Source: Streptomyces sp. NBC_01214
GTDB taxonomy: Bacteria; Actinomycetota; Actinomycetes; Streptomycetales; Streptomycetaceae
Length of the DNA: 64,000 nucleotides
Direction: 5' to 3'
Assembly: GCF_026340975.1 (NCBI RefSeq)
Contig: NZ_JAPEOS010000001.1
Coordinates: 1,572,501 to 1,636,500 of the forward strand
Below the pieces are notes generated by a model. The model had not been told where the DNA came from and ran no database searches. It was given only the letters and a program-made list of their open reading frames with translations. The translations under genes and the position numbers were made by a program. Positions 53,234 through 63,524 of the stretch are shown here, one piece after another (the first letter of the stretch is position 1; each line of letters begins with the position of its first letter).

Positions 53234-54169
53234 TCAGCTCTTGACGCGGGCGGTGTTGTAAAGCTTCGCGGCCAGCTCCGCGGTCTGTTCCAGCGTGTAG
53301 CCGGGCTTGTTCGCGAACACGGAGGCCACATCCGTGGCGGTGACCATGGTCAGGGTGCTGTAGTCGCCCCAGATGCACATCGGGAGGGTGAACTCCTTGG
53401 GACCCTTGGTCGACGTGTCCTTGACGGTGAGCTTCGCTTCCTGGCACTTCATCACGGCGCCCTTGAAGCCGGTCGGCGTCATCGCCTTGGGGCTGCCGAT
53501 CAGTTGGACGTCGGACTTGCCGTCCTTCGCCGCGTTCACCTTGGCCAGGGCGAAGTAGCCGTCCACCGCCTTCTCCGGGTCGGCGATCTCGCCGTAGAGG
53601 CCCTTGAAGTTGAGGCCCTTGCCCGTCAGCGGGTTCTTCGGGTCGCCGGCTGTGTAGGTCATGCCGACCCGGGACGGGTTCTTGACGCCGCCGGCCTCGG
53701 CCTCCTTCTTGTCCTGGTCGCTGAAGGGCGGCTCTTTGTATGCCGGGTCCTTCTTGAAGTCGTCCACCGACTCCGGGGCGACCAGCTTGTAGCCCTTGGT
53801 GTCCGCGGAGACGTCGCCGTCCGTGCCGCCGCCCAGGAAGTACCAGCCGCCGCCCGCGATCAGCGCGACCGCGACGACCGCGCCGATGATCACGCCGGCC
53901 TTGGACTTCTTCGGGGGCTGGCCGCCGTACGGGGCCTGCTGCTGCGGGTAGCCGTACGCCGGCGTCGGGGGCTGCTGGGGGTAGCCCTGCGGGGGGACGC
54001 CCGGCTGCTGCGGGTAGCCGTAACCGGGCTGCGGGGCCGCGGGCTGACCGTACGGGTTGGGCTGGGGGGCGGGCTGGCCGTAGGGGCCGGGCGGCGGCGG
54101 GGGCTGCTGCCCGTACGGTCCCGGCTGCTGGGGCTGCTGCCCGTAGGGCCCTGGCTGGTTGTAGCTCAT
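53234..54169 (-). CDS. Pro/Gln/Tyr-rich single-pass membrane protein, function unknown
   Basis: 311-residue protein from ATG 54169. The first 90 residues are repeats of the type PGPYGQQPQQPGPYGQ, rich in Pro, Gln, Gly and Tyr. A transmembrane helix follows (about 95-118, AGVIIGAVVAVALIAGGGW), then an extracytoplasmic domain of about 190 residues (YKLVAPESVDDFKKDPAYK, then MTYTAGDPKNPLTGKG and a YSTLTMVTATDVASVF stretch). Similar proteins are frequent in Streptomyces and their role is unknown. The low-complexity cytosolic part may drive clustering. It is divergent from valS; an ATG further upstream (54205) is considered less likely. Confidence 0.85.
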   Translation of the reverse strand: MSYNQPGPYGQQPQQPGPYGQQPPPPPGPYGQPAPQPNPYGQPAAPQPGYGYPQQPGVPPQGYPQQPPTPAYGYPQQQAPYGGQPPKKSKAGVIIGAVVAVALIAGGGWYFLGGGTDGDVSADTKGYKLVAPESVDDFKKDPAYKEPPFSDQDKKEAEAGGVKNPSRVGMTYTAGDPKNPLTGKGLNFKGLYGEIADPEKAVDGYFALAKVNAAKDGKSDVQLIGSPKAMTPTGFKGAVMKCQEAKLTVKDTSTKGPKEFTLPMCIWGDYSTLTMVTATDVASVFANKPGYTLEQTAELAAKLYNTARVKS

Positions 54170-54296
54170 CCCGCGTCCCCCAATGAGGTTGCTTATACGT
54201 TTCACACATCCTGACGGAAGCCAGGCGCGGGAAAGGTGCCGGGCCCGGGGAATACCGGTTTCATGACTGGACTGTTACCGCTCTAAACTGTGCCCC

Positions 54297-56918
54297 GTGA
54301 CCGAGAACACGCAGACACCCAGCAGCCCCACCTCCGAACTGCCGACCACGTACGCGCCGGCCGAGGTAGAAGGGAAGCTCTACGAGCGCTGGGTAGAGCG
54401 CGGTTACTTCGAGGCGGACGCCAAGAGCGAGAAGCCTCCGTACGCGATCGTCATCCCGCCGCCCAACGTCACCGGCAGCCTGCACCTGGGCCACGCCTTC
54501 GAGCACACGCTGATCGACGCCCTCACCCGCCGCAAGCGCATGCAGGGCTACGAGACGCTGTGGCAGCCCGGCATGGACCACGCCGGCATCGCCACCCAGA
54601 ACGTCGTCGAGCGCGAGCTCGCCAAGGAAGGCAAGTCCCGCCACGACCTCGGCCGCGAGGCCTTCGTCGAGCGCGTCTGGCATTGGAAGGGCGAGTCCGG
54701 CGGTCAGATCTCCGGCCAGATGCGCCGCCTCGGCGACGGCGTCGACTGGTCCCGCGAGCGCTTCACCATGGACGAGGGCCTCTCCGAGGCCGTCCAGACC
54801 ATCTTCAAGAAGCTCTACGACGACGAGCTGATCTACCGCGCCGAGCGCATCATCAACTGGTGCCCCCGCTGCCTGACCGCGATCTCCGACATCGAGGTCG
54901 AGTACCAGGACGACGAGGGCGAGCTCGTCTCGATCCGCTACGGCGAGGGCGACGCGTCCATCGTCGTCGCGACCACCCGCGCCGAGACGATGCTGGGTGA
55001 CACGGCCGTCGCCGTCCACCCCGAGGACGAGCGCTACAAGCACCTCGTCGGTACCGAGATCGAGCTGCCGCTCACCGGCCGGCGCATCCCGGTCGTCGCG
55101 GACGAGCACGTCGACCCGGAGTTCGGCACCGGCGCCGTCAAGGTGACCCCGGCGCACGACCCGAACGACTTCGAGATCGGCCAGCGCCACAACCTGCCGA
55201 ACCTCGCCGTTATGGACGAGCACGCGATCATCACCGCCCACGGCCCCTTCCAGGGCCTGGACCGGCTGGAGGCCCGCTCCGCCATCGTCGGCGCGCTGCG
55301 CGCCGAGGGCCGCATCGTCGCCGAGAAGCGCCCGTACACGCACTCCGTCGGTCACTGCTCGCGCTGCAAGACCACCATCGAGCCGCGTCTGTCGATGCAG
55401 TGGTGGGTCAAGGTCGGCCCGCTCGCCAAGGCCGCCGGTGACGCGGTCCGCAACGGCGAGGTCAAGATCCACCCGCAGGAGATGGAGAAGCGGTACTTCG
55501 ACTGGGTCGACAACCTCCACGACTGGTGCATCTCGCGCCAGCTGTGGTGGGGTCACCGCATCCCGGTCTGGTACGGCCCGAACGGCGAGGTCGTCTGCGT
55601 CGGACCGGACGAGCAGCCGCCCACCGGCGAGGGCTGGACCCAGGACACCGACGTCCTGGACACCTGGTTCTCCTCGGGCCTGTGGCCGTTCTCCACGCTC
55701 GGCTGGCCGCAGCAGACCGACAGCCTGGCGAAGTTCTACCCGAACGCCGTCCTGGTCACCGGCTACGACATCCTCTTCTTCTGGGTCGCCCGGATGATGA
55801 TGTTCGGCCTCTACGCGATGGACGGCACCCCGCCGTTCCACACCATCGCCCTGCACGGCATGGTCCGTGACGAGCGCGGCAAGAAGATGTCGAAGTCCTT
55901 CGGCAACGTGGTCAACCCGCTGGACTGGATGGACAAGTACGGCTCCGACGCCGTCCGCTTCACCCTGGCCCGCGGCGCCAACCCGGGTGTCGACGTCCCG
56001 ATCGGCGAGGACTGGGTCCAGGCCTCCAGCAAGTTCGCGAACAAGATCTGGAACGCCACCCGTTTCGCGATGATGAACGGCGCCACGATCGAGGGCGAGC
56101 TGCCGCCCGTCGAGCAGCTGTCGGCCACCGACCGCTGGATCCTGTCCCGGCTGAACGAGACGGTCGCGCAGGTCGACGCGTACTACGAGGACTACCAGTT
56201 CTCGAAGCTCAGCGAGGCGCTCTACCACTTCGCGTGGGACGAGGTCTTCGACTGGTACGTCGAGCTGTCGAAGACGACCTTCTTCGCGGGCGGCGAGCAG
56301 GCCAAGGTCTCCGGCCGCGTCCTCGGCGAGGTCATCGACGTCATGCTGCGACTGCTCCACCCGGTCGTCCCCTTCGTCACCGAGACGCTGTGGACCACGC
56401 TGACCGGTGGCGAGTCCCTCGTCATCGCCGACTGGCCCAAGGACAGTGGCTTCCGCGACGCGGCGGCCGAGGCGGAGATCGCTTCCGTCCAGTCGGTGAT
56501 CACCGAGGTCCGCCGCTTCCGCAAGGAGCAGGGGCTGCAGGACGGCCAGAAGGTTCCGGCCCGTCTGGAGCTGGGCGCCACCGGGCTGGGCGCGCACGAG
56601 GCGGCCATCCGGCAGCTGCTGCGCCTCCAGCCGGAGGGTGACTCCTTCAGCGCCACCGCGACCCTCCCGGTCGCCGGCGGCACCGTCGCGCTCGACCTGT
56701 CGGGGACCATCGACGTGGCGGCCGAGCGCAAGCGCCTGACGAAGGACCTGGGCGCCGCGGAGAAGGAGAAGCAGCAGGCCGAGGCGAAGCTCGGGAACGA
56801 GGCGTTCATCGCCAAGGCCCCGGACAACGTCGTGGACAAGATCAAGGGCCGGCTCGCCAAGGCCGAGGCGGACATCGCCCGGCTCCAGGCGCAGCTGGAC
56901 GGTCTCCCGGCCGCCTAG
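54297..56918 (+). CDS. valS: valine--tRNA ligase
   Basis: 873-residue class I aminoacyl-tRNA synthetase that charges tRNA-Val and edits mischarged Thr. GTG 54297 starts [16 protein letters not shown]. The HIGH motif is HLGH (63-66, within [11 protein letters not shown]), the KMSKS signature is KKMSKSFGN at about 530, and the CP1 editing domain ([20 protein letters not shown] and so on) lies between. The C-terminal coiled-coil arm that binds tRNA is present ([20 protein letters not shown]). The gene has its own promoter region and terminator. In this genus valS is next to folC; here a histidine kinase and an MreB-like gene lie between. Confidence 0.98.
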   Translation: MTENTQTPSSPTSELPTTYAPAEVEGKLYERWVERGYFEADAKSEKPPYAIVIPPPNVTGSLHLGHAFEHTLIDALTRRKRMQGYETLWQPGMDHAGIATQNVVERELAKEGKSRHDLGREAFVERVWHWKGESGGQISGQMRRLGDGVDWSRERFTMDEGLSEAVQTIFKKLYDDELIYRAERIINWCPRCLTAISDIEVEYQDDEGELVSIRYGEGDASIVVATTRAETMLGDTAVAVHPEDERYKHLVGTEIELPLTGRRIPVVADEHVDPEFGTGAVKVTPAHDPNDFEIGQRHNLPNLAVMDEHAIITAHGPFQGLDRLEARSAIVGALRAEGRIVAEKRPYTHSVGHCSRCKTTIEPRLSMQWWVKVGPLAKAAGDAVRNGEVKIHPQEMEKRYFDWVDNLHDWCISRQLWWGHRIPVWYGPNGEVVCVGPDEQPPTGEGWTQDTDVLDTWFSSGLWPFSTLGWPQQTDSLAKFYPNAVLVTGYDILFFWVARMMMFGLYAMDGTPPFHTIALHGMVRDERGKKMSKSFGNVVNPLDWMDKYGSDAVRFTLARGANPGVDVPIGEDWVQASSKFANKIWNATRFAMMNGATIEGELPPVEQLSATDRWILSRLNETVAQVDAYYEDYQFSKLSEALYHFAWDEVFDWYVELSKTTFFAGGEQAKVSGRVLGEVIDVMLRLLHPVVPFVTETLWTTLTGGESLVIADWPKDSGFRDAAAEAEIASVQSVITEVRRFRKEQGLQDGQKVPARLELGATGLGAHEAAIRQLLRLQPEGDSFSATATLPVAGGTVALDLSGTIDVAAERKRLTKDLGAAEKEKQQAEAKLGNEAFIAKAPDNVVDKIKGRLAKAEADIARLQAQLDGLPAA

Positions 56919-56940
56919 CACCCGGTACGCACGCACAGGA

Positions 56941-56977
56941 GAAGGCCCCCGCGCCGTCGGTCGACGCGGGGGCCTTC
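56941..56977 (+). terminator. terminator of valS
   Basis: GAAGGCCCCCGCG (56941-56953) and CGCGGGGGCCTTC (56965-56977) form a perfect 13-bp stem with an 11-base loop, 23 bases after the stop. Confidence 0.9.
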
Positions 56978-57088
56978 GCCGCATCCCTTCCCCGTGCGGG
57001 AGCGGGCGTCACGGCGGAGACTGTCCGAAGTGCCCTACATCACTACTTTTTCGGTTCCCGGTGATCCGAACCGCAGCGCTGACCACGG

Positions 57089-58249
57089 ATGATGGAGGGC
57101 ATGCGCGTCAAGCCCGTCGTCCCGGCCTTCGACCGGCTGGTGGCTTCCGGCCGCCGGCACACCGAGAGCTGGGCCGGGTCGCCGCGGGCCGTGGACGTGC
57201 TCACCGCGCTCGGCTGCCTCGGCCTGATGGCCCTCGACCTTCCGGGTCTGGCCGCCGCCGACAACTCGCTGACCGGGTCGACCGCCGCCGTCGTGCTCGC
57301 CCTGGGCTGCGCCACCCTGCTGGTGCGCCGCCGGCAGCCCTGGATCTCGTACCTGGCCGCTCTGCTGTTCATCGGGTGGCTGCACGAGCTCACCCTGGTC
57401 CAGTTCGCCCTCTACTCGGTCGGCCGCTACCGCGGGCGCCGGGCCGGGATCCTCGCCACGCTCGGCTACGTCGCCTTCGCGCTGGTCATGTTCGTCCTGC
57501 CGGGCTGGCCCGAGCCCGCGGGGCAGACCCTCAGCGGGTTCCTCAGCGTGGTCGTGCCCATCGGGGTGCTCGCCTCCGCGGTGGGCATCGCCGCCTACCG
57601 GCACGACCTGGTGGGGGAGCTGACCGCCCGACGGGCCGAGTCGGCCGTGCTCCACGCCGTCCAGCAGGAGCGCACCTCCGTGGCCCGCGACGTCCACGAC
57701 TTCGTCGGGCGCGAGCTGACCCTGCTCACGGTCCGCTCCGAGGTGCTGTCGATGCGGGCGCGCGAGACGGCGTACGGGCCGGACTTCGAGGAGTTGGCCG
57801 ACACCGCCCGGCGGGCCCATCTGGTGCTCAACGAGATCATCGTGCAGCGCGGGGAACGGGCCTCGACACCGGGCGTGGACGGGCTGCCGGCGCTCGCCGA
57901 GGAGAGCGGGCGGGCCGGTTCGCCCGTCCGGCTGGCGATGGACCAGGACGTGCACGGGCTCTCCCCGCTGCGGCAGGCGGCGGTCTACCGGGTGGTGCAG
58001 GAGTGCCTGACCAATGCCGCCAAGCACGCGCACGGGGAGACCATCGACGTGTCGATCACGGCGGACGGCCCGCGGCTGCGGATAGCGGTCAGCAACGCCC
58101 TGCCGGACCGGACCCCGGGCCGGGCACCCGTCTCGGCGGGCTCGGGCACGGCGAGCATGTCCGAGCGCGTGCGCAGCCTGGGCGGGACCCTGACGACGAC
58201 GCGCACGCGGAACTCGTACGAGGTCGTCGCCACCCTCCCGCGCGGCTAG
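57089..58249 (+). CDS. orphan sensor histidine kinase (HisKA_3 type)
   Basis: 386-residue membrane kinase. ATG 57089 is used; ATG 57101 is possible. About five hydrophobic helices occupy residues 40-170 (ALGCLGLMALDLPGLAAAD, ISYLAALLFIGWLHEL, VVVPIGVLASAVGIAA). The cytosolic part has the dimerisation/phosphoacceptor box ERTSVARDVHDFVGRELTLL with H203, and an HATPase domain with RVVQECLTNAAKHAHGETID and GSGTASMSERVRSLGG. This is the NarX/DesK-like HisKA_3 family, which normally pairs with a LuxR-type response regulator. No regulator gene is adjacent; the neighbour is an MreB-like gene on the opposite strand. The signal is unknown. Confidence 0.88.
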   Translation: MMEGMRVKPVVPAFDRLVASGRRHTESWAGSPRAVDVLTALGCLGLMALDLPGLAAADNSLTGSTAAVVLALGCATLLVRRRQPWISYLAALLFIGWLHELTLVQFALYSVGRYRGRRAGILATLGYVAFALVMFVLPGWPEPAGQTLSGFLSVVVPIGVLASAVGIAAYRHDLVGELTARRAESAVLHAVQQERTSVARDVHDFVGRELTLLTVRSEVLSMRARETAYGPDFEELADTARRAHLVLNEIIVQRGERASTPGVDGLPALAEESGRAGSPVRLAMDQDVHGLSPLRQAAVYRVVQECLTNAAKHAHGETIDVSITADGPRLRIAVSNALPDRTPGRAPVSAGSGTASMSERVRSLGGTLTTTRTRNSYEVVATLPRG

Positions 58250-58376
58250 GCCGTCCCCTCCGGGTCGCGCCGGGCCCGGCCCGCCCGGGACGTCACGTGG
58301 CCTGCACGCCACCGGACGCCGCGGGTTCGGCCGACGAGGTCCGGGAGGGACGGCCCGGGCCGTCCCTTACGGCCCC

Positions 58377-59426
58377 CTAGGCCTTCGCCGGGGCCAGCAG
58401 GACGCCCAGGGTGTCCAGGTCCTCCACGCAGCGGCCGGAGCCCAGCGCCACGCAGTCCAGCGGGTCGTCCGCGACGAAGACCGGGATGCCCGTGGCGGAA
58501 GCCATCCGCAGGTCCAGGCCGGGCAGCAGGGCGCCGCCGCCGGTCAGCACGATGCCGTGTTCCATCACGTCGCCGGACAGCTCCGGCGGGCACTCCTCCA
58601 GGGTGGCGCGGACGGCGGCGATGATCGCCTCGATCGGTTCGTCGAGTGCGGCCCGGACGTCCTGGACGGTCAGCCGGAGGGTCTTGGGCATGCCGCCGAC
58701 CTTCTCGCGGCCGCGCACGGTGAAGGTGCGCGTCTCCAGCTCCGGCCGGTCCGGGACCGGCCAGGCCGATCCGATGGCGAGCTTGACGTCCTCGGCGGTG
58801 CGCTCCCCGATGAGCAGAGCGTGTTCCTTGCGCACGTGGTCCATGACCGCAGCGTCGAGCCGGTCCCCGCCGACGCGCAGCGACCGGGACGTGACGATGC
58901 CGCCCAGGGAGATGACGGCGACCTCGGAGGTGCCGCCGCCGATGTCCACGACCATCGAACCGCGGGGTTCGGCCACGGGCAGCCCGGCGCCGATCGCCGC
59001 GGCCATCGGCTCCTCGATCAGGTGCACGACCCTGGCTCCCGCCCGGGTGGACGCCTGGACGATGGCCCGCCGCTCGACCGGGGTGACGCCGGAGGGCACG
59101 CAGATCACCATCCGGGTGCGGGGCCGCCGGCCCGGGACGGCCTTGCGGACGAAGTGCCGGATCATCTCCTCCGCGGCCTCGTAGTCGCAGATCACGCCGC
59201 CCCTGAGCGGGCGGATCGCGGTGATGGAGCCGGGGGTGCGGCCGATGGTCTCCTTGGCGTCCGTACCGACGGCCAGGGCGGTGGTGGTGCCGGCCCGCAC
59301 GGCGACCACGGACGGCTCATTGAGGACGATCCCGTGCCCCCGTGCGTAGACGAGGGTGTTGGCGGTGCCCAGGTCCATCCCTATGTCGCGGCTGGATGTC
59401 GTCTTATTGCTGCTGGCCTGCGGCAT
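58377..59426 (-). CDS. MreB/Mbl-like actin homologue (second copy)
   Basis: 349-residue actin-fold protein. It has the MreB phosphate and nucleotide motifs [57 protein letters not shown] and [13 protein letters not shown], and aligns over its full length with the MreB encoded at 62370-63389. MreB-type proteins form filaments that guide cell-wall synthesis; in Streptomyces they act mainly in the spore wall. Its N-terminal 15 residues differ (MPQASSNKTTSSRD). It stands apart from mreC and mreD, on the minus strand between a kinase gene and folC, and resembles the Mbl proteins that Streptomyces carries in addition to MreB. Confidence 0.9.
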   Translation of the reverse strand: MPQASSNKTTSSRDIGMDLGTANTLVYARGHGIVLNEPSVVAVRAGTTTALAVGTDAKETIGRTPGSITAIRPLRGGVICDYEAAEEMIRHFVRKAVPGRRPRTRMVICVPSGVTPVERRAIVQASTRAGARVVHLIEEPMAAAIGAGLPVAEPRGSMVVDIGGGTSEVAVISLGGIVTSRSLRVGGDRLDAAVMDHVRKEHALLIGERTAEDVKLAIGSAWPVPDRPELETRTFTVRGREKVGGMPKTLRLTVQDVRAALDEPIEAIIAAVRATLEECPPELSGDVMEHGIVLTGGGALLPGLDLRMASATGIPVFVADDPLDCVALGSGRCVEDLDTLGVLLAPAKA

Positions 59427-59542
59427 TTATTCCCCTATCTCCTGCCGCAAGGCTTGCATAACGGTCCGGTCGCTCCCGGCGCCGGAGGTCCCGAAAAGGC
59501 CGGGCCGAAAGTCCCCCGGGTCCCCGTCCGTAGACTGGCCCT

Positions 59543-61081
59543 GTGAGTGACCAGCAGCCCGAGAGCCACGACCGCGACCACAACGACGACCTCGCCGCGT
59601 CCTTCGACGAGTTCGACCAGATCGTGGCGGAAGAGTCCGACCGCGACCCCGACCTGGCGGTGATCGAGGCCGGTAGCCGCACCCTGCGCGCCCAGGCCGG
59701 ACCGCCCCAGGGCGACCCGGTACCCGCCCCGCCCGTCGACCCCGAGGTCGCCAAGGCGCTGCTGGAGGTGGAGCAGGAGCTCGCCACCCGTTGGGGCGAG
59801 ACCAAGCTGGAGCCCTCGGTGTCGCGGATCGCGGCACTGATGGACGTGCTGGGCGAGCCGCAGCGCGCGTACCCGTCCATCCACGTCACCGGTACCAACG
59901 GCAAGACGAGCACGGCCCGCATGATCGAGGCCCTGCTGAACGCCTTCGAGCTGCGCACCGGGCGCTACACCAGCCCGCACGTGCAGTCGATCACCGAGCG
60001 GATCAGCCTCGACGGGGCGCCGATCACCGCCGAGCGGTTCGTCGAGACGTACCACGACATCAAGCCGTACGTGGAGATGGTCGACGCCGCCGAGGAGTAC
60101 CGGCTGTCCTTCTTCGAGGTGCTCACCGGAATGGCCTACGCGGCCTTCGCGGACACCCCGGTGGACGTGGCCGTGGTCGAGGTCGGCATGGGCGGCAGCT
60201 GGGACGCGACCAACGTCATCGACGCGTCCGTCGCGGTGGTCACCCCGATCAGCCTGGACCACACCGACCGGCTCGGCTCCACGCCCGGTGAGATCGCCGT
60301 GGAGAAGGGCGGCATCGTCAAGCAGGACGCGACCGTGATCCTGGCCCAGCAGCCGGTGGACGCGGCGCAGGTGCTGCTGAAGAAGGCCGTCGAGGTGGAC
60401 GCCACGGTGGCCCGCGAGGGCATGGAGTTCGGCGTCGTCTCGCGCGAGGTCGCGGTCGGCGGCCAGCAGCTGACGCTGCGCGGTGTGGGCGGCGAGTACG
60501 ACGGCATCTTCCTGCCGCTGTACGGCGCGCACATGGCGCACAACGCGGCGGTGGCGCTGGCCGCCGTCGAGGCCTTCTTCGGGATCGGCCAGGAGCACGC
60601 CCGGGTCCTGGACGTGGACACCGTGCGCAAGGCCTTCGCTTCGGTGTCCTCGCCGGGCCGCATGGAGGTCGTGCGGCGCAGCCCGACGGTGGTCCTGGAC
60701 GCGGCGCACAACCCGGCGGGCGCGGCGGCCACCGCGGAGGCGGTCACCGAGTCCTTCGGCTTCAGCCGGCTGATCGGGGTCGTCGCCGCGAGCGAGGGCA
60801 AGGACGTCCGCGGGGTGCTGGAGGCCTTCGAGCCGATCTTCGCGGAGGTGGTGGTGACGGAGAACTCCAGTCACCGCTCGATGGGCGCGGACGAGCTGGC
60901 GGCCGTCGCGGTCGAGGTCTTCGGCCCCGATCGGGTGCAGGTGGAGCCACGGCTGGACGACGCCCTGGAGGCGGCGATCACCCTGGCGGAGGAAGAGGCC
61001 GAATACGGAGGGGCCGGGGTCCTGGTGACCGGTTCCGTGATCACGGTGGGCGAGGCCCGCCTGCTGCTGAAGAGGGGCTGA
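59543..61081 (+). CDS. folC: bifunctional folylpolyglutamate synthase/dihydrofolate synthase
   Basis: 512-residue Mur-ligase-family enzyme that adds glutamate to dihydropteroate and folates. GTG 59543 begins an acidic 80-residue extension (MSDQQPESHDRDHNDDLAAS), longer than in most bacteria but common in actinobacteria. The P-loop is VTGTNGKTSTARM (115-127). Later motifs are ISLDHTDRLGSTPGEIAVEK and VVLDAAHNPAGAAATAEAV, and the C-terminal domain ends in GSVITVGEARLLLKRG. It is tightly linked to the DUF4233 gene (three bases between stop and next start), then ndk and mreB. The MreB-like gene is divergent. Confidence 0.95.
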   Translation: MSDQQPESHDRDHNDDLAASFDEFDQIVAEESDRDPDLAVIEAGSRTLRAQAGPPQGDPVPAPPVDPEVAKALLEVEQELATRWGETKLEPSVSRIAALMDVLGEPQRAYPSIHVTGTNGKTSTARMIEALLNAFELRTGRYTSPHVQSITERISLDGAPITAERFVETYHDIKPYVEMVDAAEEYRLSFFEVLTGMAYAAFADTPVDVAVVEVGMGGSWDATNVIDASVAVVTPISLDHTDRLGSTPGEIAVEKGGIVKQDATVILAQQPVDAAQVLLKKAVEVDATVAREGMEFGVVSREVAVGGQQLTLRGVGGEYDGIFLPLYGAHMAHNAAVALAAVEAFFGIGQEHARVLDVDTVRKAFASVSSPGRMEVVRRSPTVVLDAAHNPAGAAATAEAVTESFGFSRLIGVVAASEGKDVRGVLEAFEPIFAEVVVTENSSHRSMGADELAAVAVEVFGPDRVQVEPRLDDALEAAITLAEEEAEYGGAGVLVTGSVITVGEARLLLKRG

Positions 61082-61084
61082 GGG

Positions 61085-61432
61085 ATGCGCACGCTGTGTG
61101 CGAGCACGCTGATCGGCGAGTTCTTCGTGATCGGTTTCGCGGGGCTGGTGGCGATGAAGGACCCCGATCTGACCCAGGCCACGGTCTGGACGGTGTGCGG
61201 GATCGCCATGCTGCTGTCGGTGCTGCTGTGCGGGATGCTGTCGCGTCCCGGGGCGGTCCAGCTGGGTTGGGCCCTGCAGATCGGCCTGATCGTGAGCGGG
61301 TTCGTCGTGCCGACGATGTTCTTCCTCGGCGCGGTGTTCGCCGGGCTGTGGTGGTGCTCCGTGCACTACGGCCGCAAGATCGACACGATCAAGGCGCGCT
61401 GGGCGGCCGCGCAGGGCGAAGCCCAGGCCTGA
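61085..61432 (+). CDS. DUF4233 membrane protein
   Basis: 115-residue protein from ATG 61085, three bases after the folC stop, so translated with it. It has four hydrophobic helices (TLIGEFFVIGFAGLVAM, TVWTVCGIAMLLSVLLCGML, WALQIGLIVSGFVVPTMFFL, AVFAGLWWCSVHYGRKID) and a short charged C-terminus. DUF4233 proteins always lie after folC in actinobacteria; their role is unknown. The conservation of that order suggests a function linked to folate or the envelope. Confidence 0.92.
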   Translation: MRTLCASTLIGEFFVIGFAGLVAMKDPDLTQATVWTVCGIAMLLSVLLCGMLSRPGAVQLGWALQIGLIVSGFVVPTMFFLGAVFAGLWWCSVHYGRKIDTIKARWAAAQGEAQA

Positions 61433-61662
61433 TCTGGTACGGGCGTGGTCCGGGCGTGGTGCGGGCGTCCGCCCGCGTGCTCGAGCGGTCCTGGGCGGCG
61501 CACGCTTCCCCGCCTTGGCGGGGCCGGCCCGGGCTCGCCCTCGTGTGCGCCGCGATGCGCGTCCCACTCCTCGCGGGTGTGGGGTTCGGGGTCCGTGCGC
61601 CCGCCCTGCCCCATCCCTGTAGCCTCGGGTAACCGCACCCGTTTGCCGCAAGGAGTTACAAC

Positions 61663-62073
61663 ATGACCCAGCGCACGCTCGTCCTGCTCAAGCCGGACGC
61701 GGTCAGGCGTGGCCTGGTGGGCGAGATCATCGGCCGTATCGAGCGCAAGGCGGGCTGGAGCATCCCGGCCCTGGAGCTGCGCACGCTCGATCGGAGCATC
61801 CTGGAGCAGCACTACGCCGAGCACGTGGGCCGGCCGTTCTACGAGCCCCTCATGGGCTTCATGGCGAGCGGCCCGATCGTCGCCCTGGTGGTCGAAGGCG
61901 AGCGGGTGATCGAGGGTGTCCGCCAGTTGGCCGGACCCACTGACCCGATCGCGGCGGCGCCGGGCTCCATCCGGGGTGATTTCGGCACGATCACGCGTGA
62001 GAACCTGATCCACGCCTCGGACTCGGAGGAGTCCGCCGAGCGTGAGCTGAAGCTGTTCTTCCCGGCGCTCTGA
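61663..62073 (+). CDS. ndk: nucleoside-diphosphate kinase
   Basis: 136-residue enzyme that equalises nucleoside triphosphate pools by phosphate transfer through an active-site His. The phospho-acceptor is H117 in RENLIHASDSEESAERE, and the N-terminal TLVLLKPDAVRRGLVGEII and GDFGTITRENL are typical. ATG 61663 has AAGGAG upstream. It lies 231 bases after the DUF4233 gene (61433-61662), in which I see no other gene, and is followed by a hairpin and the mreB leader. Confidence 0.97.
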   Translation: MTQRTLVLLKPDAVRRGLVGEIIGRIERKAGWSIPALELRTLDRSILEQHYAEHVGRPFYEPLMGFMASGPIVALVVEGERVIEGVRQLAGPTDPIAAAPGSIRGDFGTITRENLIHASDSEESAERELKLFFPAL

Positions 62074-62118
62074 GCACTCTTTCCTGACGGAACATCAGCC
62101 GAATAGCGCTCATGACCT

Positions 62119-62147
62119 GGGGCGACCGAAGTAATTTCGGTCGCCCC
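62119..62147 (+). terminator. terminator of ndk
   Basis: GGGGCGACCGAA (62119-62130) and TTCGGTCGCCCC (62136-62147) form a perfect 12-bp stem with a five-base loop, 46 bases after the ndk stop. The remaining 220 bases before mreB hold no gene and presumably the mreB promoters. Confidence 0.85.
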
Positions 62148-62369
62148 ACGGTATTTCCGGGGCGCAGCGGGAACGCCTGGGCAGGACACGTCGTCACCAC
62201 TGAGGGGGCGGCTATCCATTCCGGCGGGATTGCCGGAGTCCCGTCGCGCGGTCTTCGTACTTGCGGCACTACGATGGGGCCTCCACCCACACACCCACCT
62301 CGCCGACCTGACAGCAGCCGCTATCAACTGGAAGGCCAGACGCTCCTCATGGGGAACAAGGGGAACAAA

Positions 62370-63389
62370 ATGTCGTTCATCGGCCGTGACATGGCGATCG
62401 ACCTCGGGACCGCCAACACGCTGGTGTACGTGAGGGGCCGGGGGATCGTCCTGAACGAGCCGTCCGTGGTCGCCATCAACACGAACACCGGTGGCATCCT
62501 GGCGGTCGGCTCGGAGGCGAAGAAGATGATCGGGCGCACGCCCGGCAACATCGTCGCCGTACGGCCCCTCAAGGACGGCGTCATCGCCGACTTCGAGATC
62601 ACCGAGCGCATGCTCCGGTACTTCATCCTTAAGATCCACAAGCGCCGCTACCTGGCCCGCCCGCGCGTGGTGGTCTGCGTTCCCTCCGGCATCACGGGAG
62701 TGGAGCGACGCGCCGTCATCGAGGCGTCCACGCAGGCCGGCGCCCGCCAGGTGCACATCATCGAAGAGCCCATGGCCGCCGCCATCGGCTCGGGCCTGCC
62801 CGTCCACGAGGCCACCGGCAACATGGTCGTGGACATCGGCGGCGGCACCACGGAGGTCGCCGTCATCTCCCTCGGCGGAATCGTCACGGCACAGTCCATC
62901 CGGGTGGCCGGCGACGAGCTCGACAACGCGATCATCCAGCACATCAAGAAGGAGTACTCGCTCCTCCTCGGTGAGCGCACCGCCGAGCAGATCAAGATCA
63001 CCATCGGGTCGGCGTACGACCTCGACAAGGACGAGCACACCGAGATCCGCGGTCGTGACCTCGTCTCCGGCCTGCCCAAGACGGTCGTCATCTCGGCCGC
63101 CGAGGTGCGCAAGGCCATCGAAGAGCCGGTCAACTCCATCGTCGACGCGGTCAAGACCACGCTCGACAAGTGCCCGCCGGAACTCTCCGGCGACATCATG
63201 GACCGTGGCATCGTCCTGACCGGCGGCGGCGCGCTGCTGCGCGGCCTCGACGAGCGGCTGCGCCGGGAGACCGGCATGCCGATCCACATCGCGGAGGACC
63301 CGCTCGACTCGGTCGCGCTCGGCTCCGGCAAGTGCGTCGAGGAGTTCGAGGCCCTCCAGCAGGTCCTGGACGCCCAGCCCCGTCGCTGA
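62370..63389 (+). CDS. mreB: rod shape-determining protein MreB
   Basis: 339-residue bacterial actin. ATG 62370 ([20 protein letters not shown]) has AAGGGG eight bases upstream; ATG 62349 is an in-frame alternative with a weaker site. Phosphate 1 is [17 protein letters not shown], phosphate 2 [19 protein letters not shown], connect segments and [17 protein letters not shown] close the fold. In Streptomyces MreB localises to the sporulation septa and the spore wall and is not needed for vegetative growth. mreC follows after two hairpins. It aligns closely with the extra MreB-like protein at 58377-59426. Confidence 0.97.
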   Translation: MSFIGRDMAIDLGTANTLVYVRGRGIVLNEPSVVAINTNTGGILAVGSEAKKMIGRTPGNIVAVRPLKDGVIADFEITERMLRYFILKIHKRRYLARPRVVVCVPSGITGVERRAVIEASTQAGARQVHIIEEPMAAAIGSGLPVHEATGNMVVDIGGGTTEVAVISLGGIVTAQSIRVAGDELDNAIIQHIKKEYSLLLGERTAEQIKITIGSAYDLDKDEHTEIRGRDLVSGLPKTVVISAAEVRKAIEEPVNSIVDAVKTTLDKCPPELSGDIMDRGIVLTGGGALLRGLDERLRRETGMPIHIAEDPLDSVALGSGKCVEEFEALQQVLDAQPRR

Positions 63390-63394
63390 CAGAT

Positions 63395-63415
63395 GCCCCT
63401 CCTTGCCGGAGGGGC
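63395..63415 (+). terminator. first hairpin between mreB and mreC
   Basis: GCCCCTCC (63395-63402) and GGAGGGGC (63408-63415) form an 8-bp stem with a five-base loop, five bases after the mreB stop. Confidence 0.65.
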
Positions 63416-63432
63416 CATGCGGAACACACAAG

Positions 63433-63472
63433 GATCCGCCGTACGGGTGCTACCGGGCCCGTGCGGCGGATC
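63433..63472 (+). terminator. second hairpin between mreB and mreC
   Basis: GATCCGCCGTACGGG (63433-63447) and CCCGTGCGGCGGATC (63458-63472) form a 15-bp stem with one G-T pair and a ten-base loop, followed by TTGATATAC. Together with the first hairpin it can reduce mreC transcription relative to mreB. Confidence 0.75.
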
Positions 63473-63524
63473 GTTGATATACAGGCAAAAGAGAAATCCG
63501 ACGAGGAAGGCACGGCCGCCGCAC

